Assembly (NCBI RefSeq): GCF_900095745.1
Contig: NZ_FMIR01000005.1
Location: forward strand, 20,978-84,977
Direction: 5' to 3'
DNA from: Microbacterium oxydans
GTDB taxonomy: Bacteria > Actinomycetota > Actinomycetes > Actinomycetales > Microbacteriaceae
Length of the DNA: 64,000 nucleotides
The notes under the pieces were generated by a model. The model was not told the DNA's origin and made no database searches. It saw only the letters and a program-made list of their open reading frames with translations. Position 1 is the stretch's first letter. Each line of letters begins with the position of its first letter. Below, in pieces: positions 14,771 through 24,089 of this stretch. Made by a program: the position numbers and the translations under genes.

Positions 14771-17302
14771 ATGTCGGCTGCTGCCGTGCGCACCATCACC
14801 GGCGTGCCCCGCATTTCCAGCGGGGTCATCCCGCGACCGCGCCTCACCGCAGCGCTCGAGAACGACAGTCCACTGACCGTGATCCACGGCGCGTCCGGCG
14901 CCGGCAAGACCGTGGCGATGGCCGAGTGGGCGCGCACCACCACCTCATCCGTGGTCTGGGTCTCCGTCGATGCGGATGCCGCGACGAGCAGTGGCCTCGC
15001 CCAGGCGCTGCTGCGCGCACTCGCTCGCACGGGCGTCGGGGACTTCCCCGACACGGGTGACCGCCCCTGGAACACGGTGTCCACGTTCCTGCGCGACCGG
15101 CAGGAGCCGATCGTCATCGTCCTGGACGATGCCGCGGGGTCGAGCCGCGAGAGCGTGTTCGACATCTGCCGCGTCGTCGCGGAAGCCCCGAACGCACGGC
15201 TCATCGCCGGGAGCAATCGACGCAGCGCTTTCGACAGCGAGGGACTCGACCTCGTCATCGACCGGACCACCGTCGCCGCCGACGATCTCCTCTTCGATGC
15301 GGAGGAGATCTCGCGCGCACTCGGCGTCGACGTCTCGACCGCCGAGGAAGTCCGCACCGCCACGGGCGGCTTCCCCGCGGTCATCCACGCCGCAGCGAAG
15401 CGCTCACCGCAGGGCGGGACGGGCTCGATCCTGGATGCCGCCACGCGTGCGCTCGAGGACTACCTGCAGTCCCGCGTCGACCGCTCCGATGCGGACCCCG
15501 CCGTGCGGACGGCGCTGATCCGCCTGAGCATCACCGACGCGGTCGATCCGGACCTCGCCCGCACGCTGACCGGGCGCGACGACGTGATCCCCCTGCTCGA
15601 CGACGCCGAGGAGTTCGGCTTCGGGCACTGGTCCCGGTCGGATCCGCCGATCTTCACGTTCACGCCGGTGGCGACCGTGCTGCTGCGACGAGAGCTCCAG
15701 CGTTCGCATGCGCAGGAGATCCCCGGCTTGACCCGCGCCGCCGTCGACGGGGCCCTGCGCCGCGGAGCACCGATCGAAGCACTCCGGCTCGCGGTCGAGC
15801 AGGACGACCTCGCACTCGCTTCGCACATCATCATGAAGGGCTGGAATCACCTTCTCGAGAACGACGGCAAGGCGCTCGTCGGGTTGCTCGGCCGGCTCCC
15901 GGTCGCCCGCCTCAAGGATCAGCCGCTCATCGCCATGATCCTCGCAATCTGCTTCAACGCCAGCAAGCTGCGGCGCATCCGCGGGCTGCAGCTGATGCGC
16001 GTCGCCATCTCGGCCGCGAACTCCCGCCGCAAGCCTCCACCGGCGATGGAGCGCATCTTCATCTGGGCGGCCGAGAGCGCCGCCCTCCGGTTGATCGGGA
16101 TGCCCGAGCGCGGCGGACAGGTCGCCTCGCGCGCCCTCGCCCTGTTCCAGGAGACCGATGAGGCGGAATGGGAGGCCTATGCCGCGGAGGTTCCACTGCT
16201 CTGCACGCACCTGGGGATCTCGCTCTACTATTCGGGCCAGCAGGAGAAGGCGGTCGAGTGGTTCGACTACGCCGCTTCCCTGGCGGCGGTGCACGAGATG
16301 CGCCATGCGTTCCACAGCATCGCCCTGCTCAGCGGCATCCACGCCCTGAACGGCGACATGCCCGAAGCGCTGCACTACGTCGAGCTCGTCCGGCAGAGCT
16401 CCTGGCCCCGCGAGCAGCTCGACGGATACCGCGGCACCTTCTACCGCGTCGCCGAGGCGCTGCTCGCGATCGAGGCTCAGGACCCCGAGCGGGCGCGGGA
16501 GCACATCCGCGCCTTCGGTCCCCACCGCGCGACGAGCGAGCACTGGGCCACGATGGCGCTCACCGAGGCCTGGGTCGCGCTCCACGCGCAGACACCCGCC
16601 GCCGGACTCGAGCAGCTCGAGTCGTTCCGCCGTCTGCGCGGACGGGAGGCGTCGTCGTCGCATGCGCGTCAGACGCTGAGCCGCCCGCGCGCGCTGCTGC
16701 AACTCGCGGTCGGTGACACCGCGGCGGCCCGGAGCACCGTCCAGCAGGACGCCCGCCCCGACCGCTTCGGCACCGTGGTGGAACGCGCCAGGCTCGCACT
16801 GGTCGAGGGCCGCGCGACCGATGCCTCCCGCCTGCTGGCCCAGACGCGACTCGAACCCGAGACACCCCGAGAACGCGCCGAGGCCGCAGCCGTGCAGGCG
16901 GCCGCCCTCCACCACACGGCCGGCGTCGCCGCGGCACGTCGGGCCGTCGAATCACTGGCCATCCAGTCCGCCGACCGCGAGCTCTCGACCCCGCTGACGC
17001 TCCTGCCCCCCGAGGACTTCGCCTTCCTCCGCGGTGTCCTCGCCGAGGAAGGTCGCGGGTCCCTGCCTGCGGCGGCGGTGCTCCCGTCGACGTCCGACCG
17101 ACCGCGGCTGTCCTCCCGCGAGCGCGTGGTGCTCCGCGAACTCATGACCGGGGCGTCGCTGCGCACCATCGCGGCCGACCTGAACGTCTCCCCGAACACG
17201 CTCAAGACGCAGGTGCGCAGCATCTACCGCAAGCTCGACGCCGCGAACCGCGCCGACGCCGTGGAGAAGGCCGCGGCGTACGACCTGCTCTCGGAGGCCT
17301 AG
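14771..17302 (+). CDS. Large LuxR/MalT-type ATP-binding transcription regulator
   Basis: 843 residues. The N-terminal STAND-type ATPase has Walker A GASGAGKT (40-47), IVIVLDDA as Walker B and winged-helix content to about 330. A TPR-like helical region runs from about 340 to 770. The C-terminal LuxR HTH (RLSSRERVVLRELMTGASL, then TIAADLNVSPNTLKTQVRSI) is intact. Start: GGGAGGAACG directly before the ATG at 14771. LAL/MalT proteins bind an inducer in the TPR sensor and activate nearby genes. Its targets here are not obvious; the large adhesin gene converges on it. Paired hairpin terminators follow. Confidence 0.88.
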   Translation: MSAAAVRTITGVPRISSGVIPRPRLTAALENDSPLTVIHGASGAGKTVAMAEWARTTTSSVVWVSVDADAATSSGLAQALLRALARTGVGDFPDTGDRPWNTVSTFLRDRQEPIVIVLDDAAGSSRESVFDICRVVAEAPNARLIAGSNRRSAFDSEGLDLVIDRTTVAADDLLFDAEEISRALGVDVSTAEEVRTATGGFPAVIHAAAKRSPQGGTGSILDAATRALEDYLQSRVDRSDADPAVRTALIRLSITDAVDPDLARTLTGRDDVIPLLDDAEEFGFGHWSRSDPPIFTFTPVATVLLRRELQRSHAQEIPGLTRAAVDGALRRGAPIEALRLAVEQDDLALASHIIMKGWNHLLENDGKALVGLLGRLPVARLKDQPLIAMILAICFNASKLRRIRGLQLMRVAISAANSRRKPPPAMERIFIWAAESAALRLIGMPERGGQVASRALALFQETDEAEWEAYAAEVPLLCTHLGISLYYSGQQEKAVEWFDYAASLAAVHEMRHAFHSIALLSGIHALNGDMPEALHYVELVRQSSWPREQLDGYRGTFYRVAEALLAIEAQDPERAREHIRAFGPHRATSEHWATMALTEAWVALHAQTPAAGLEQLESFRRLRGREASSSHARQTLSRPRALLQLAVGDTAAARSTVQQDARPDRFGTVVERARLALVEGRATDASRLLAQTRLEPETPRERAEAAAVQAAALHHTAGVAAARRAVESLAIQSADRELSTPLTLLPPEDFAFLRGVLAEEGRGSLPAAAVLPSTSDRPRLSSRERVVLRELMTGASLRTIAADLNVSPNTLKTQVRSIYRKLDAANRADAVEKAAAYDLLSEA

Positions 17303-17313
17303 CGGCCACGCGA

Positions 17314-17344
17314 CGACGGGCGCTCGCGAGGCGAGCGCCCGTCG
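17314..17344. terminator. Bidirectional hairpin terminator
   Basis: CGACGGGCGCTCGC (17314-17327), GAG, GCGAGCGCCCGTCG (17331-17344): a perfect 14-bp stem with a 3-nt loop in the convergent gap between the LuxR regulator and the adhesin. Confidence 0.85.
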
Positions 17345-17350
17345 AGGGTG

Positions 17351-17393
17351 GGTCGCGTCTACGCCGCAGGCCGAGTGCCGCGCAGACGCGACC
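17351..17393. terminator. Second hairpin in the same convergent gap
   Basis: GGTCGCGTCT (17351-17360) pairs with AGACGCGACC (17384-17393) around a 23-nt loop with internal GC pairing. It stands 3 nt from the adhesin stop and probably serves that transcript. Confidence 0.6.
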
Positions 17394-17396
17394 GCG

Positions 17397-20300
17397 TCAG
17401 GCCGTCATCCTCCGACGACGCACGAGCAGCAGCATCCCGCCCGCGAGCAGCAGGCTGACGGCGAGCCCGATGGCCCAGGGGGCGAGCTGCCCACCGGTGA
17501 TCGCCAGCGGCGTCTGCACCGGGTTGCTGGTCGCGCTGGGCGGCGGCGTGATCGTCTGCCCGCCGGGAGGTGTGGCTGCCGCAGCCGCCACGTTCTCCAG
17601 CGTGGCACCGGCGGCATCCGCGTCGACGGTCACCGCGTAGGTGATCGTGACGGTCTCGCCCTCGGCGAGGCTGCCTCCCCAGCGCAGCATCGTGCCGTCG
17701 AGCACCGGAGCGGCGACGCCGCGGTCTCCCACCGCCGCCGTCATCGTCCCCGTGAGCTCGGCGTGGCGCAGCACCTGCCCGAGATCGTCGGTGATGACGA
17801 CCTCGTCGAGCCGCGTCTCACCGGTGTTCACGCCCGTCAGCGTGTAGGTGACGACACTGCCGGCGGCAACCGCGGTGCCCGACCCCGGGTTCGAGGTCTT
17901 CTCGAAGGTGAAGCCCGGCTTGCCGACGCGGTGCTCGGTGACCGAGGGCGGTGGCGTGAGCCGGTCACCTCCGGGCGCGACCGCCGTGCCCTCCGCGATG
18001 TTCGCGAGGGTCTGGCCGCCGGCAGCACCGTCCACGGTCACCGAGTAGGTGATGATGACGCGCTGGCCGACAGCGAGGGGGCCCTGCCACTTGAGCGCAT
18101 CGTCGCCCACGACCGGTGCTGCGACGGACGCGCCGTCCACCACCGCTGCGGCATCGTCGTTGTACTCGGCGTGTGCGAGGACGTTCGAGAGGTCGTCGCC
18201 GATCGTCACCGGGTCGAGCGCCGTCTGGCCGGTGTTGATGCCGGTCACCGTGTAGGTGATGACACTGCCCGGGTCGACCCGGCTCCCCGACGCGGGGTCG
18301 GCGGTCTTGACGACCTCGAAGCCGGGCTGGTTGACCGGGTTCTCCGTGCGAGCAGGCGGGGTCTCGATCGGCGGCACACCACCGGGAGGCGTCGCGCTGC
18401 CGGTCACCGAGTTGGCGATCACGGCTCCACCGGCGTCCGCCGCCACGGTCACGGAGTACGTGATCGTGACCGTCTCGCCGACCCGCAGGTCGCCGACCCA
18501 CGAGAGCTGCTCGTCCGTGACGGACGGGGCGGTCACGGCCGATCCGGCGATCGTCGCGGTCGGGGCTCCGTCGAGCTCTGCATGAGCGAGCACGCCTGCG
18601 AGGTCGTCCACGATCTCGACGGAATCGAGTGCCGTCTCACCGGTGTTGGTGCCGGTGACCGTGTAGGTGATCGTCGCACCCGGATCGACGGCGGTGCCGG
18701 ATGCCGGATCGGCGCTCTTCGACACCGAGAAGCCGGGCTCGTTGACCGGATTCTCCGTCGTCACGGGCGGCGGGGTGATCTCGGCACCGCCGGGAGGCGT
18801 CGCCGTGCCGGTCGCGGAGTTCTCGACGACCGTTCCGACCGCGCCGGGGCCCACCGTCACCGCGTAGGTGATAGTGACGGTCTGACCGACGGCCAGGGCA
18901 CCGGTCCACGAGAGCTCGTCGCCGACGATCTCGACGGGCGCAGCGGCCGTGCCGCCGATGGTCGCGACAGCATCACCCGAGAGCGAGCCGTGGGCGAGGA
19001 CCTTCGAGAGGTCGTCGACGATCGCGACCGGGTTCAGCGCCGTCTGCCCGGAGTTGGTGCCGGTGAGCGTGTAGGTGAGGACCTGACCGGGATCCACCGC
19101 GGTGCCCGAGGCCGGATCGACCGTCTTCGACAGCGTGAAGCCGGGCTCGTTGACCGGGTGCTCGGTGCTCGTCGTCGGCGGGACGATCGGCGTGCCGGGC
19201 GTGGTGGGGCTCTGCGGGTCACTCGGGTCCTGCGGGAACAGCGGAGTCGCCGTGCCCGATGCCGAGTTGCGGATGGTCTCGCCACCGGCATCCGCGTCGA
19301 CCGTCACCGAGTAGGTGATCACGACGTTCTGGCCGGGCTCGAGGCGTCCGTTCCAGGCGAGCGTCGCATCCGTCACGTCGACGTCACCGCGCGAGGCGGA
19401 GGCGTCGTCGTTGAAGGCGGCGTGCGCGAGCGCGGCGGACAGGTCGTCCGTGATCGCGGCCGGTTCGAGCACCGTGTCACCGGTGTTCGTGCCGGTCACC
19501 GTGTACTCGATGACGCTGCCCGGATCGATGCGGGTGCCCGTGGCGGGGTCGGCCGACTTGGTGACGGTGAACCCGGGGTTGACCACGGGGTGCTCGGTCG
19601 TCGCGGGTGGCGGCGTCACCGGCTCACCGGGAACGGTGGGGCTCTCGGGATCGGTGGGATCGGCCGGGATGAGCGGTGTCGCCTCGCCCTGGGCGGTGTT
19701 GCGCAGCAGCACGCCGGTCGCGGTGTCGCTCAGCGTCACGGAGTACGTGATCACGACGTCGTCACCGGGGGCGAGGCTGCCGCTCCAGGTGAGGGTGGAG
19801 TCCACCACCTCGACGGTGCCGGTGGTCGCGGTGACGTCGCCGTTGTAGGCGGCATCCGTCAGCACGGCCGAGAGGTCGTCGGTGATGGTCGCGGGGTCGA
19901 GGACCGTGTTGCCGGTGTTCGTCCCGGTCACGGTGTACTCGATGGTGTCACCCGCCTGCACGGCGGTGCCCGACGCGGGATCGGCCGTCTTGGCGACCTC
20001 GAAGCCGGTGTCGACCACGGGGTGCGTCGTCTCGGCCGGCGGCGGGGTGAGAGGCGTTCCGGGTGTGGTCGGGCTGTTCGGGTCGCTCGGGTCCACAGGG
20101 ATCAACGGAGTCGCCTCGCCGTCGACCACGTTGCGCAGCAGGGCGCTCTGCACGCCCTCGTCGACGGTCACGCTGTAGCGGATCGTGACGGACTCGCCCC
20201 GCGGAATCGATCCGGTCCAAGTGAGCGTCGCAGCGTCGACAAGGGCGGTGCCGCGATCGGCCGTGACGTCGTCGTTGTAGGACGCGTCGTCGAGGACACC

Positions 20301-22592
20301 TGCCAGGTCGTCGACGATCTGGGCCGGGTTCAGGTCGGTGTCGCCGGTGTTCGTTCCGGTGATCGTGTACTCGATCGTGTCACCGGCCTGCACGGCCGTG
20401 CCGGATGCGGGGTCGGCGGACTTGCTGAGGGTGAAGCCGGATCCGATGACCGGGTGCTCGGTGGTCGCGGTCGGCGGCACGATCGGGGTGCCGGGGATCT
20501 GCGGTCCGGTCGGGTCGGAGGGGTCGGTCGTGGTCGGGACGGCCGAGCCGGATGCCACGTTCTGCAGGATCTCTCCGGATGCCGTCTCGTCGACGGTGAC
20601 CGAGTAGGTGATCGTCACGGTCTGGCCGGGCTGCAGAGCGCCGCTCCAGGCGAGGTCGTCTCCGGTGAGGGTGGCGGCGCCCGCGGTGACGGAGGTGCCG
20701 TCGATCGCGGTGGCGATGTCGGCGTTGTACTCGGCGTGCGCGAGCACACCGGACAGGTCGTCCGCGATCGCGGCCGGCGAGAGGGTGATCGCACCGGTGT
20801 TGGTGCCGGTCACGGTGTACTCGATGACCTGCCCGGGCTCGACGACGCTGCCGGCGATGGGGTCGGATGCCTTGTCGATCACGAACCCGGCGACCGGGTG
20901 CTCGGTGACGACGGCGGGCGGCACGATCGGGTCGAGACCGCCGGGAGGGGTGCCGGATGCCGTCACGCTGTTGGTGATGCTCGCACCCTCCACGCCCTCA
21001 TCGACGATGACGGAATAGGTGATCGTGACGATCTGTCCGGGCTCGAGCGATCCGGTCCACGCCAGGGTTTCACCCGTCACGGTCGCTGCGCCCGAGGTGA
21101 CCTCGGTGCCGTCGATCGCGGTGCTCACGTCGGTCTGGTACTGCGCGTCGTCGAAGACGCCGGCGAGGTCGTCGCTGATCGTGACGGGGTCGAGCGCAGT
21201 GTTGCCGGTGTTCTCGGCCTCGACGGTGTACGTGATGCGCTGGCCGGCGGTCACGGCCGCTCCGGCGGCGGGGTCGGAGGTCTTCCGCAGATCGAGCCCG
21301 GGAACGAGGCGGGCGTTGGCGAACGTGCAGACGACGTCGGTGCCGCGGGAACCGGCGGGCTGCGTGACGCGGTCGGATCCGTCGACGGCGACCGGGGTGG
21401 TCGAGCCGTCGGGGTTGAGCTGCTCGCACGTCAGGGTCGTCGCGTAGCGGTCGGGGTCCGCGGTGCCGGTCGGCGTCTCGGACAGGCCGAAGATATCGCC
21501 CTGGTTGGTGAAGACCGGACCCGCGTAATCGGGCTGGATGCCGGACGCGTTGCCCGTCGTCGTGCTGTTCGTCTGCGCGACCTGGTATCCGGCCGGAGAC
21601 TGGATGCCGAGGGCGAACTGATCCGTCGCGGCCTGGCGCCCACCCGGAAGATCCTTCTTGAGGGTCATCGTGTTCGGGAAGGTGCAGCTGGACATGTCGG
21701 TCGGCGAGAAGGATCCGAGCGGGGTCGAGTTGACGGTCTCGCCGCGGGGCAGGTCGACCTCGATGATGCGGCTGCCGCCGCCCGAGACCGACACGAAGAT
21801 GTGGCCGAGGTTGCCGAAGGCGATGCCGTTGCCCTGCACACCGTCACCCATGTCGTGCACCTGCTTGGCGCCGATGGTCGCCGTGCTCGGCGTGAGGGTC
21901 GCAGGCAGGTCGGCCGAGTAGATGTATCGGTCGGCGACGAGCACCAACTGTCCGGAGGCGCTGAACGCCATGTCGCCGTTCGCGCCGAAGCCGCTGCTGC
22001 CGCTGGTCGGGCGCAACGTTCCCACCTGGACGTAGGTCTGCGGGCTCGCGTTCTCGTTCCACGCGTAGAGGTTGATCGCGTTGTTCGTGGTTCCGCTCGC
22101 GAAGTAGTACACGCCGGTGACCGGGTGCACCGCGCCGCGGAGAACGGCGGAGGTGAGGCTGAAGGAGGTGCGGGTGGTCTGGTTCGAGACGCGGTCGTGC
22201 TTGGCCAGCACCTTGCTCGACGCGGAGTTGGTGACCGTGTAGGCGTACTGACCGTCGGCCGAGATGCCGAGACCGTTGTCGGAGTGGTCGGCGCCGAAGC
22301 CGATCGCGCCCAGTGTGCCGCCGTTGCCGGGGGCACCGCCCTGCTCGTTCACCGCGAACTCACGGATCTGCGTCGTGCTCTGCACGTACACGGCACCCGG
22401 GGTGCACAGGAACGGGTCGTCTGCGGCGGCCGGGGCGGCGGTGATCGTGCCACCGACGAAGATCATGGTCGAGGCGACCACCGCCGTGCTGGCGATGCCG
22501 GCGAGGAGCCGCTTCGCGCTTCGCGCCCACCGGCCCTTCCGACTCTCGGACGCCGACCCCGTCGGATGCTCCTGGGCAACACGAATTGTCAA
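17397..22592 (-). CDS. Giant sortase-anchored surface protein with nine DUF11-like repeats
   Basis: 1731 residues from a TTG at 22592, chosen because AAGGGGAG lies 7 nt upstream; an ATG at 22613 is in frame but has no ribosome site. Long signal peptide (KRLLAGIASTAVVASTMIFVGG, cleaved near APAAADDP). A beta-propeller-like N-domain of about 300 residues contains phrases such as NGLGISADGQYAYTVTN and GDMAFSASGQLVLVADRYIY. Then come nine tandem repeats of about 135-150 residues, each opening like FTVTKSADPASGTAV with ITYTVTGTNTG and DDLSGVLAHA. The C-terminus has LAITGGQ (a sortase-type motif), a TM helix and RRRRM. It should be a wall-anchored stalk or adhesin. Confidence 0.88.
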   Translation of the reverse strand: MTIRVAQEHPTGSASESRKGRWARSAKRLLAGIASTAVVASTMIFVGGTITAAPAAADDPFLCTPGAVYVQSTTQIREFAVNEQGGAPGNGGTLGAIGFGADHSDNGLGISADGQYAYTVTNSASSKVLAKHDRVSNQTTRTSFSLTSAVLRGAVHPVTGVYYFASGTTNNAINLYAWNENASPQTYVQVGTLRPTSGSSGFGANGDMAFSASGQLVLVADRYIYSADLPATLTPSTATIGAKQVHDMGDGVQGNGIAFGNLGHIFVSVSGGGSRIIEVDLPRGETVNSTPLGSFSPTDMSSCTFPNTMTLKKDLPGGRQAATDQFALGIQSPAGYQVAQTNSTTTGNASGIQPDYAGPVFTNQGDIFGLSETPTGTADPDRYATTLTCEQLNPDGSTTPVAVDGSDRVTQPAGSRGTDVVCTFANARLVPGLDLRKTSDPAAGAAVTAGQRITYTVEAENTGNTALDPVTISDDLAGVFDDAQYQTDVSTAIDGTEVTSGAATVTGETLAWTGSLEPGQIVTITYSVIVDEGVEGASITNSVTASGTPPGGLDPIVPPAVVTEHPVAGFVIDKASDPIAGSVVEPGQVIEYTVTGTNTGAITLSPAAIADDLSGVLAHAEYNADIATAIDGTSVTAGAATLTGDDLAWSGALQPGQTVTITYSVTVDETASGEILQNVASGSAVPTTTDPSDPTGPQIPGTPIVPPTATTEHPVIGSGFTLSKSADPASGTAVQAGDTIEYTITGTNTGDTDLNPAQIVDDLAGVLDDASYNDDVTADRGTALVDAATLTWTGSIPRGESVTIRYSVTVDEGVQSALLRNVVDGEATPLIPVDPSDPNSPTTPGTPLTPPPAETTHPVVDTGFEVAKTADPASGTAVQAGDTIEYTVTGTNTGNTVLDPATITDDLSAVLTDAAYNGDVTATTGTVEVVDSTLTWSGSLAPGDDVVITYSVTLSDTATGVLLRNTAQGEATPLIPADPTDPESPTVPGEPVTPPPATTEHPVVNPGFTVTKSADPATGTRIDPGSVIEYTVTGTNTGDTVLEPAAITDDLSAALAHAAFNDDASASRGDVDVTDATLAWNGRLEPGQNVVITYSVTVDADAGGETIRNSASGTATPLFPQDPSDPQSPTTPGTPIVPPTTSTEHPVNEPGFTLSKTVDPASGTAVDPGQVLTYTLTGTNSGQTALNPVAIVDDLSKVLAHGSLSGDAVATIGGTAAAPVEIVGDELSWTGALAVGQTVTITYAVTVGPGAVGTVVENSATGTATPPGGAEITPPPVTTENPVNEPGFSVSKSADPASGTAVDPGATITYTVTGTNTGETALDSVEIVDDLAGVLAHAELDGAPTATIAGSAVTAPSVTDEQLSWVGDLRVGETVTITYSVTVAADAGGAVIANSVTGSATPPGGVPPIETPPARTENPVNQPGFEVVKTADPASGSRVDPGSVITYTVTGINTGQTALDPVTIGDDLSNVLAHAEYNDDAAAVVDGASVAAPVVGDDALKWQGPLAVGQRVIITYSVTVDGAAGGQTLANIAEGTAVAPGGDRLTPPPSVTEHRVGKPGFTFEKTSNPGSGTAVAAGSVVTYTLTGVNTGETRLDEVVITDDLGQVLRHAELTGTMTAAVGDRGVAAPVLDGTMLRWGGSLAEGETVTITYAVTVDADAAGATLENVAAAAATPPGGQTITPPPSATSNPVQTPLAITGGQLAPWAIGLAVSLLLAGGMLLLVRRRRMTA

Positions 22593-22893
22593 GACTGCTC
22601 TCCCCTTGTACATACCGGGCGCGCACTCGCGCCACGGAAGGCCCCGCCCCCTCAGGCGACATGCTGACGGCTCGCATCGCAGATCGACGCGCGCGGTCAG
22701 GGCCTCCGCAAGCCTGCCCGGCGGGGAGGAAGGGGGATCGCCGATCGGCTGGTTTTCACCCCTGGTTTTCACCCCTCGGGGGTGGGGGTCATCGCTTCCG
22801 CTCAGACGTCTTGCCCTTTACGATTCGACTGTGCCCGCCCAGAATCAGCTCGAGCCCGTGGAGCTCACCGCAGCGGTTCAGGAGGGGACGACC
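22593..22893. other. Divergent intergenic region upstream of the adhesin
   Basis: 301 nt between the adhesin start and the small membrane gene. It contains a perfect tandem 13-mer TGGTTTTCACCCC (22750-22762 and 22763-22775). The second copy runs into CACCCCTCGGGGGTGGGGG, which folds on itself. I see no ORF with coding character here. The tandem repeat is a plausible regulator site for either gene. Confidence 0.5.
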
Positions 22894-23340
22894 ATGGCCG
22901 CACGGGACTGGGTCCTGTTGGCGGTACAGATCTTTCTCACCGGTCTGATCACGTACATCGCGATTGACTTCTGGGCGATCACTGCGTCCGGGTACACGGA
23001 AGGGCTGCAGGTCGTCGGGTTCGCCATCGGATCGGCCCTGATCACGATCACGGCTTTCGTGATCGGCCTTCCTCTGCGCATCGTGCGCCCGGCCCGTCGG
23101 TGGTGGTTCCGCCACGGGATGTGGTTCGTCGCGCTCCTCATCCTGGGAGTCGGCGGAATGGTCGTGTCGTACTTCGTGGGCGACGCCGGACCCGTTCACT
23201 ACGCCGACTCCGAGTGGCCTTCCACGGATGGCTACTCGCCGGACGATCGCCTCTTCGTGCCTTCACTCTTCGCGCTGGCGTTCGCCACGATGCATCTGCG
23301 TCCACCGCCGCGTCGGGAGCAGAAGACGATGAACGCGTGA
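22894..23340 (+). CDS. Small four-helix membrane protein, unknown function
   Basis: 148 residues. Start: AGGAGGGG 6 nt before the ATG at 22894. Helices at about 5-25, 36-56 and 74-95, with a possible fourth near 120-137. An extracellular loop reads VGDAGPVHYADSEWPSTDGY, and the C-terminal tail is basic (RPPPRREQKTMNA). It is the last gene of native base composition before the AT-richer island begins. I recognise no family. Confidence 0.65.
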   Translation: MAARDWVLLAVQIFLTGLITYIAIDFWAITASGYTEGLQVVGFAIGSALITITAFVIGLPLRIVRPARRWWFRHGMWFVALLILGVGGMVVSYFVGDAGPVHYADSEWPSTDGYSPDDRLFVPSLFALAFATMHLRPPPRREQKTMNA

Positions 23341-23353
23341 TCGCGATCGAGAC

Positions 23354-23875
23354 CTAGAGAAGAGCAACCAGGATCGCTTCGACGTCGTCCATGTCGCACC
23401 GGTCGCGGTGCGGCCCCTTCTCATGAAGACGAGTGGTGATCTGGTGCTGGAGCACGGGTCTGCTCCAGCCGTGATGTGCATCTTTCGCCGCGTCCCAGTC
23501 GCGCAACTCCTGGTCGTCGAGCTTATCGAGCAGCTCGATCACGTGGCCCCATGGCAATTGTGCAATGGGTCGTTGCACAAGATCGGTTTCGTCGGGCCAG
23601 GCCTGGGCGAAGGCCCGCATGTAGAGCAGGTTCCGGCGGGAGAAGCCTCTCATCGTGGTGAACTCGGCACGCAGATCTGCGGCAAGTCGGTCCAGCACTT
23701 TCGCGCCCCAACCCTCCGCCGCCTGCCGGTCCAAGATTGTGCGACCGATGCGCCACCACAGCTGCAGAAGCTCGTTGTTGACCTTGCGCTGCACCTCCAG
23801 GCGCACGGCGCGCACGTGCTTCTTGAGGTCTTCGAGCGTGGCGGCGTAGTCGTCGGGCACCAGGTCACTCTTCAT
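23354..23875 (-). pseudogene. DUF1016 N-terminal domain fragment of a PDDEXK nuclease (YhcG-like)
   Basis: 173 residues. Residues 1-150 are a well conserved DUF1016 N-terminal domain: VPDDYAATLEDLKKHVRAVR, NNELLQLWWRIGRTILDRQ, GFSRRNLLYMRAF and LPWGHVIELLDKLDDQELR. Full-length family members continue with a C-terminal PDDEXK nuclease domain of about 180 residues. Here the homology stops at HQITTRLHEKG and is replaced by about 18 unrelated residues. It is therefore a 3'-truncated remnant at the left edge of the island. Full-length proteins are often found in restriction or defence loci. Confidence 0.75.
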
Positions 23876-23904
23876 GTTCTCCACCGCAGGGCCGAACACG
23901 AAGA

Positions 23905-23923
23905 GCCCAACGGGCCGTTGGGC
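23905..23923. other. Perfect hairpin GCCCAACG-ggc-CGTTGGGC
   Basis: An 8-bp perfect stem (23905-23912 with 23916-23923) in the gap between the DUF1016 remnant and the NACHT gene. It could be an operator or a weak terminator; there is no T-tract. Confidence 0.4.
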
Positions 23924-24089
23924 AGATGACTCGCGCCCCTCCCCTGCAGCCACGGCTGCGGCCGCGAGCGCCACTGAAAGGCGTAATCTTGTCAGCTGCG
24001 TTGCGAACCTGTCCGTTCCGACGCCGGTCCTCGATCCGCTAGCAGTACCTCTATGCTTCGTACAGCAATGTTGCTTACACGGGGGAATC

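Noticed and set aside
17763..22667. 1634-codon plus-strand open frame opposite the adhesin
   Set aside because: It is an antisense shadow of the repetitive adhesin: the product is a monotonous Arg/Asp/Val/Gly repeat with no domain, and the minus frame has signal peptide, repeats and sortase motif.
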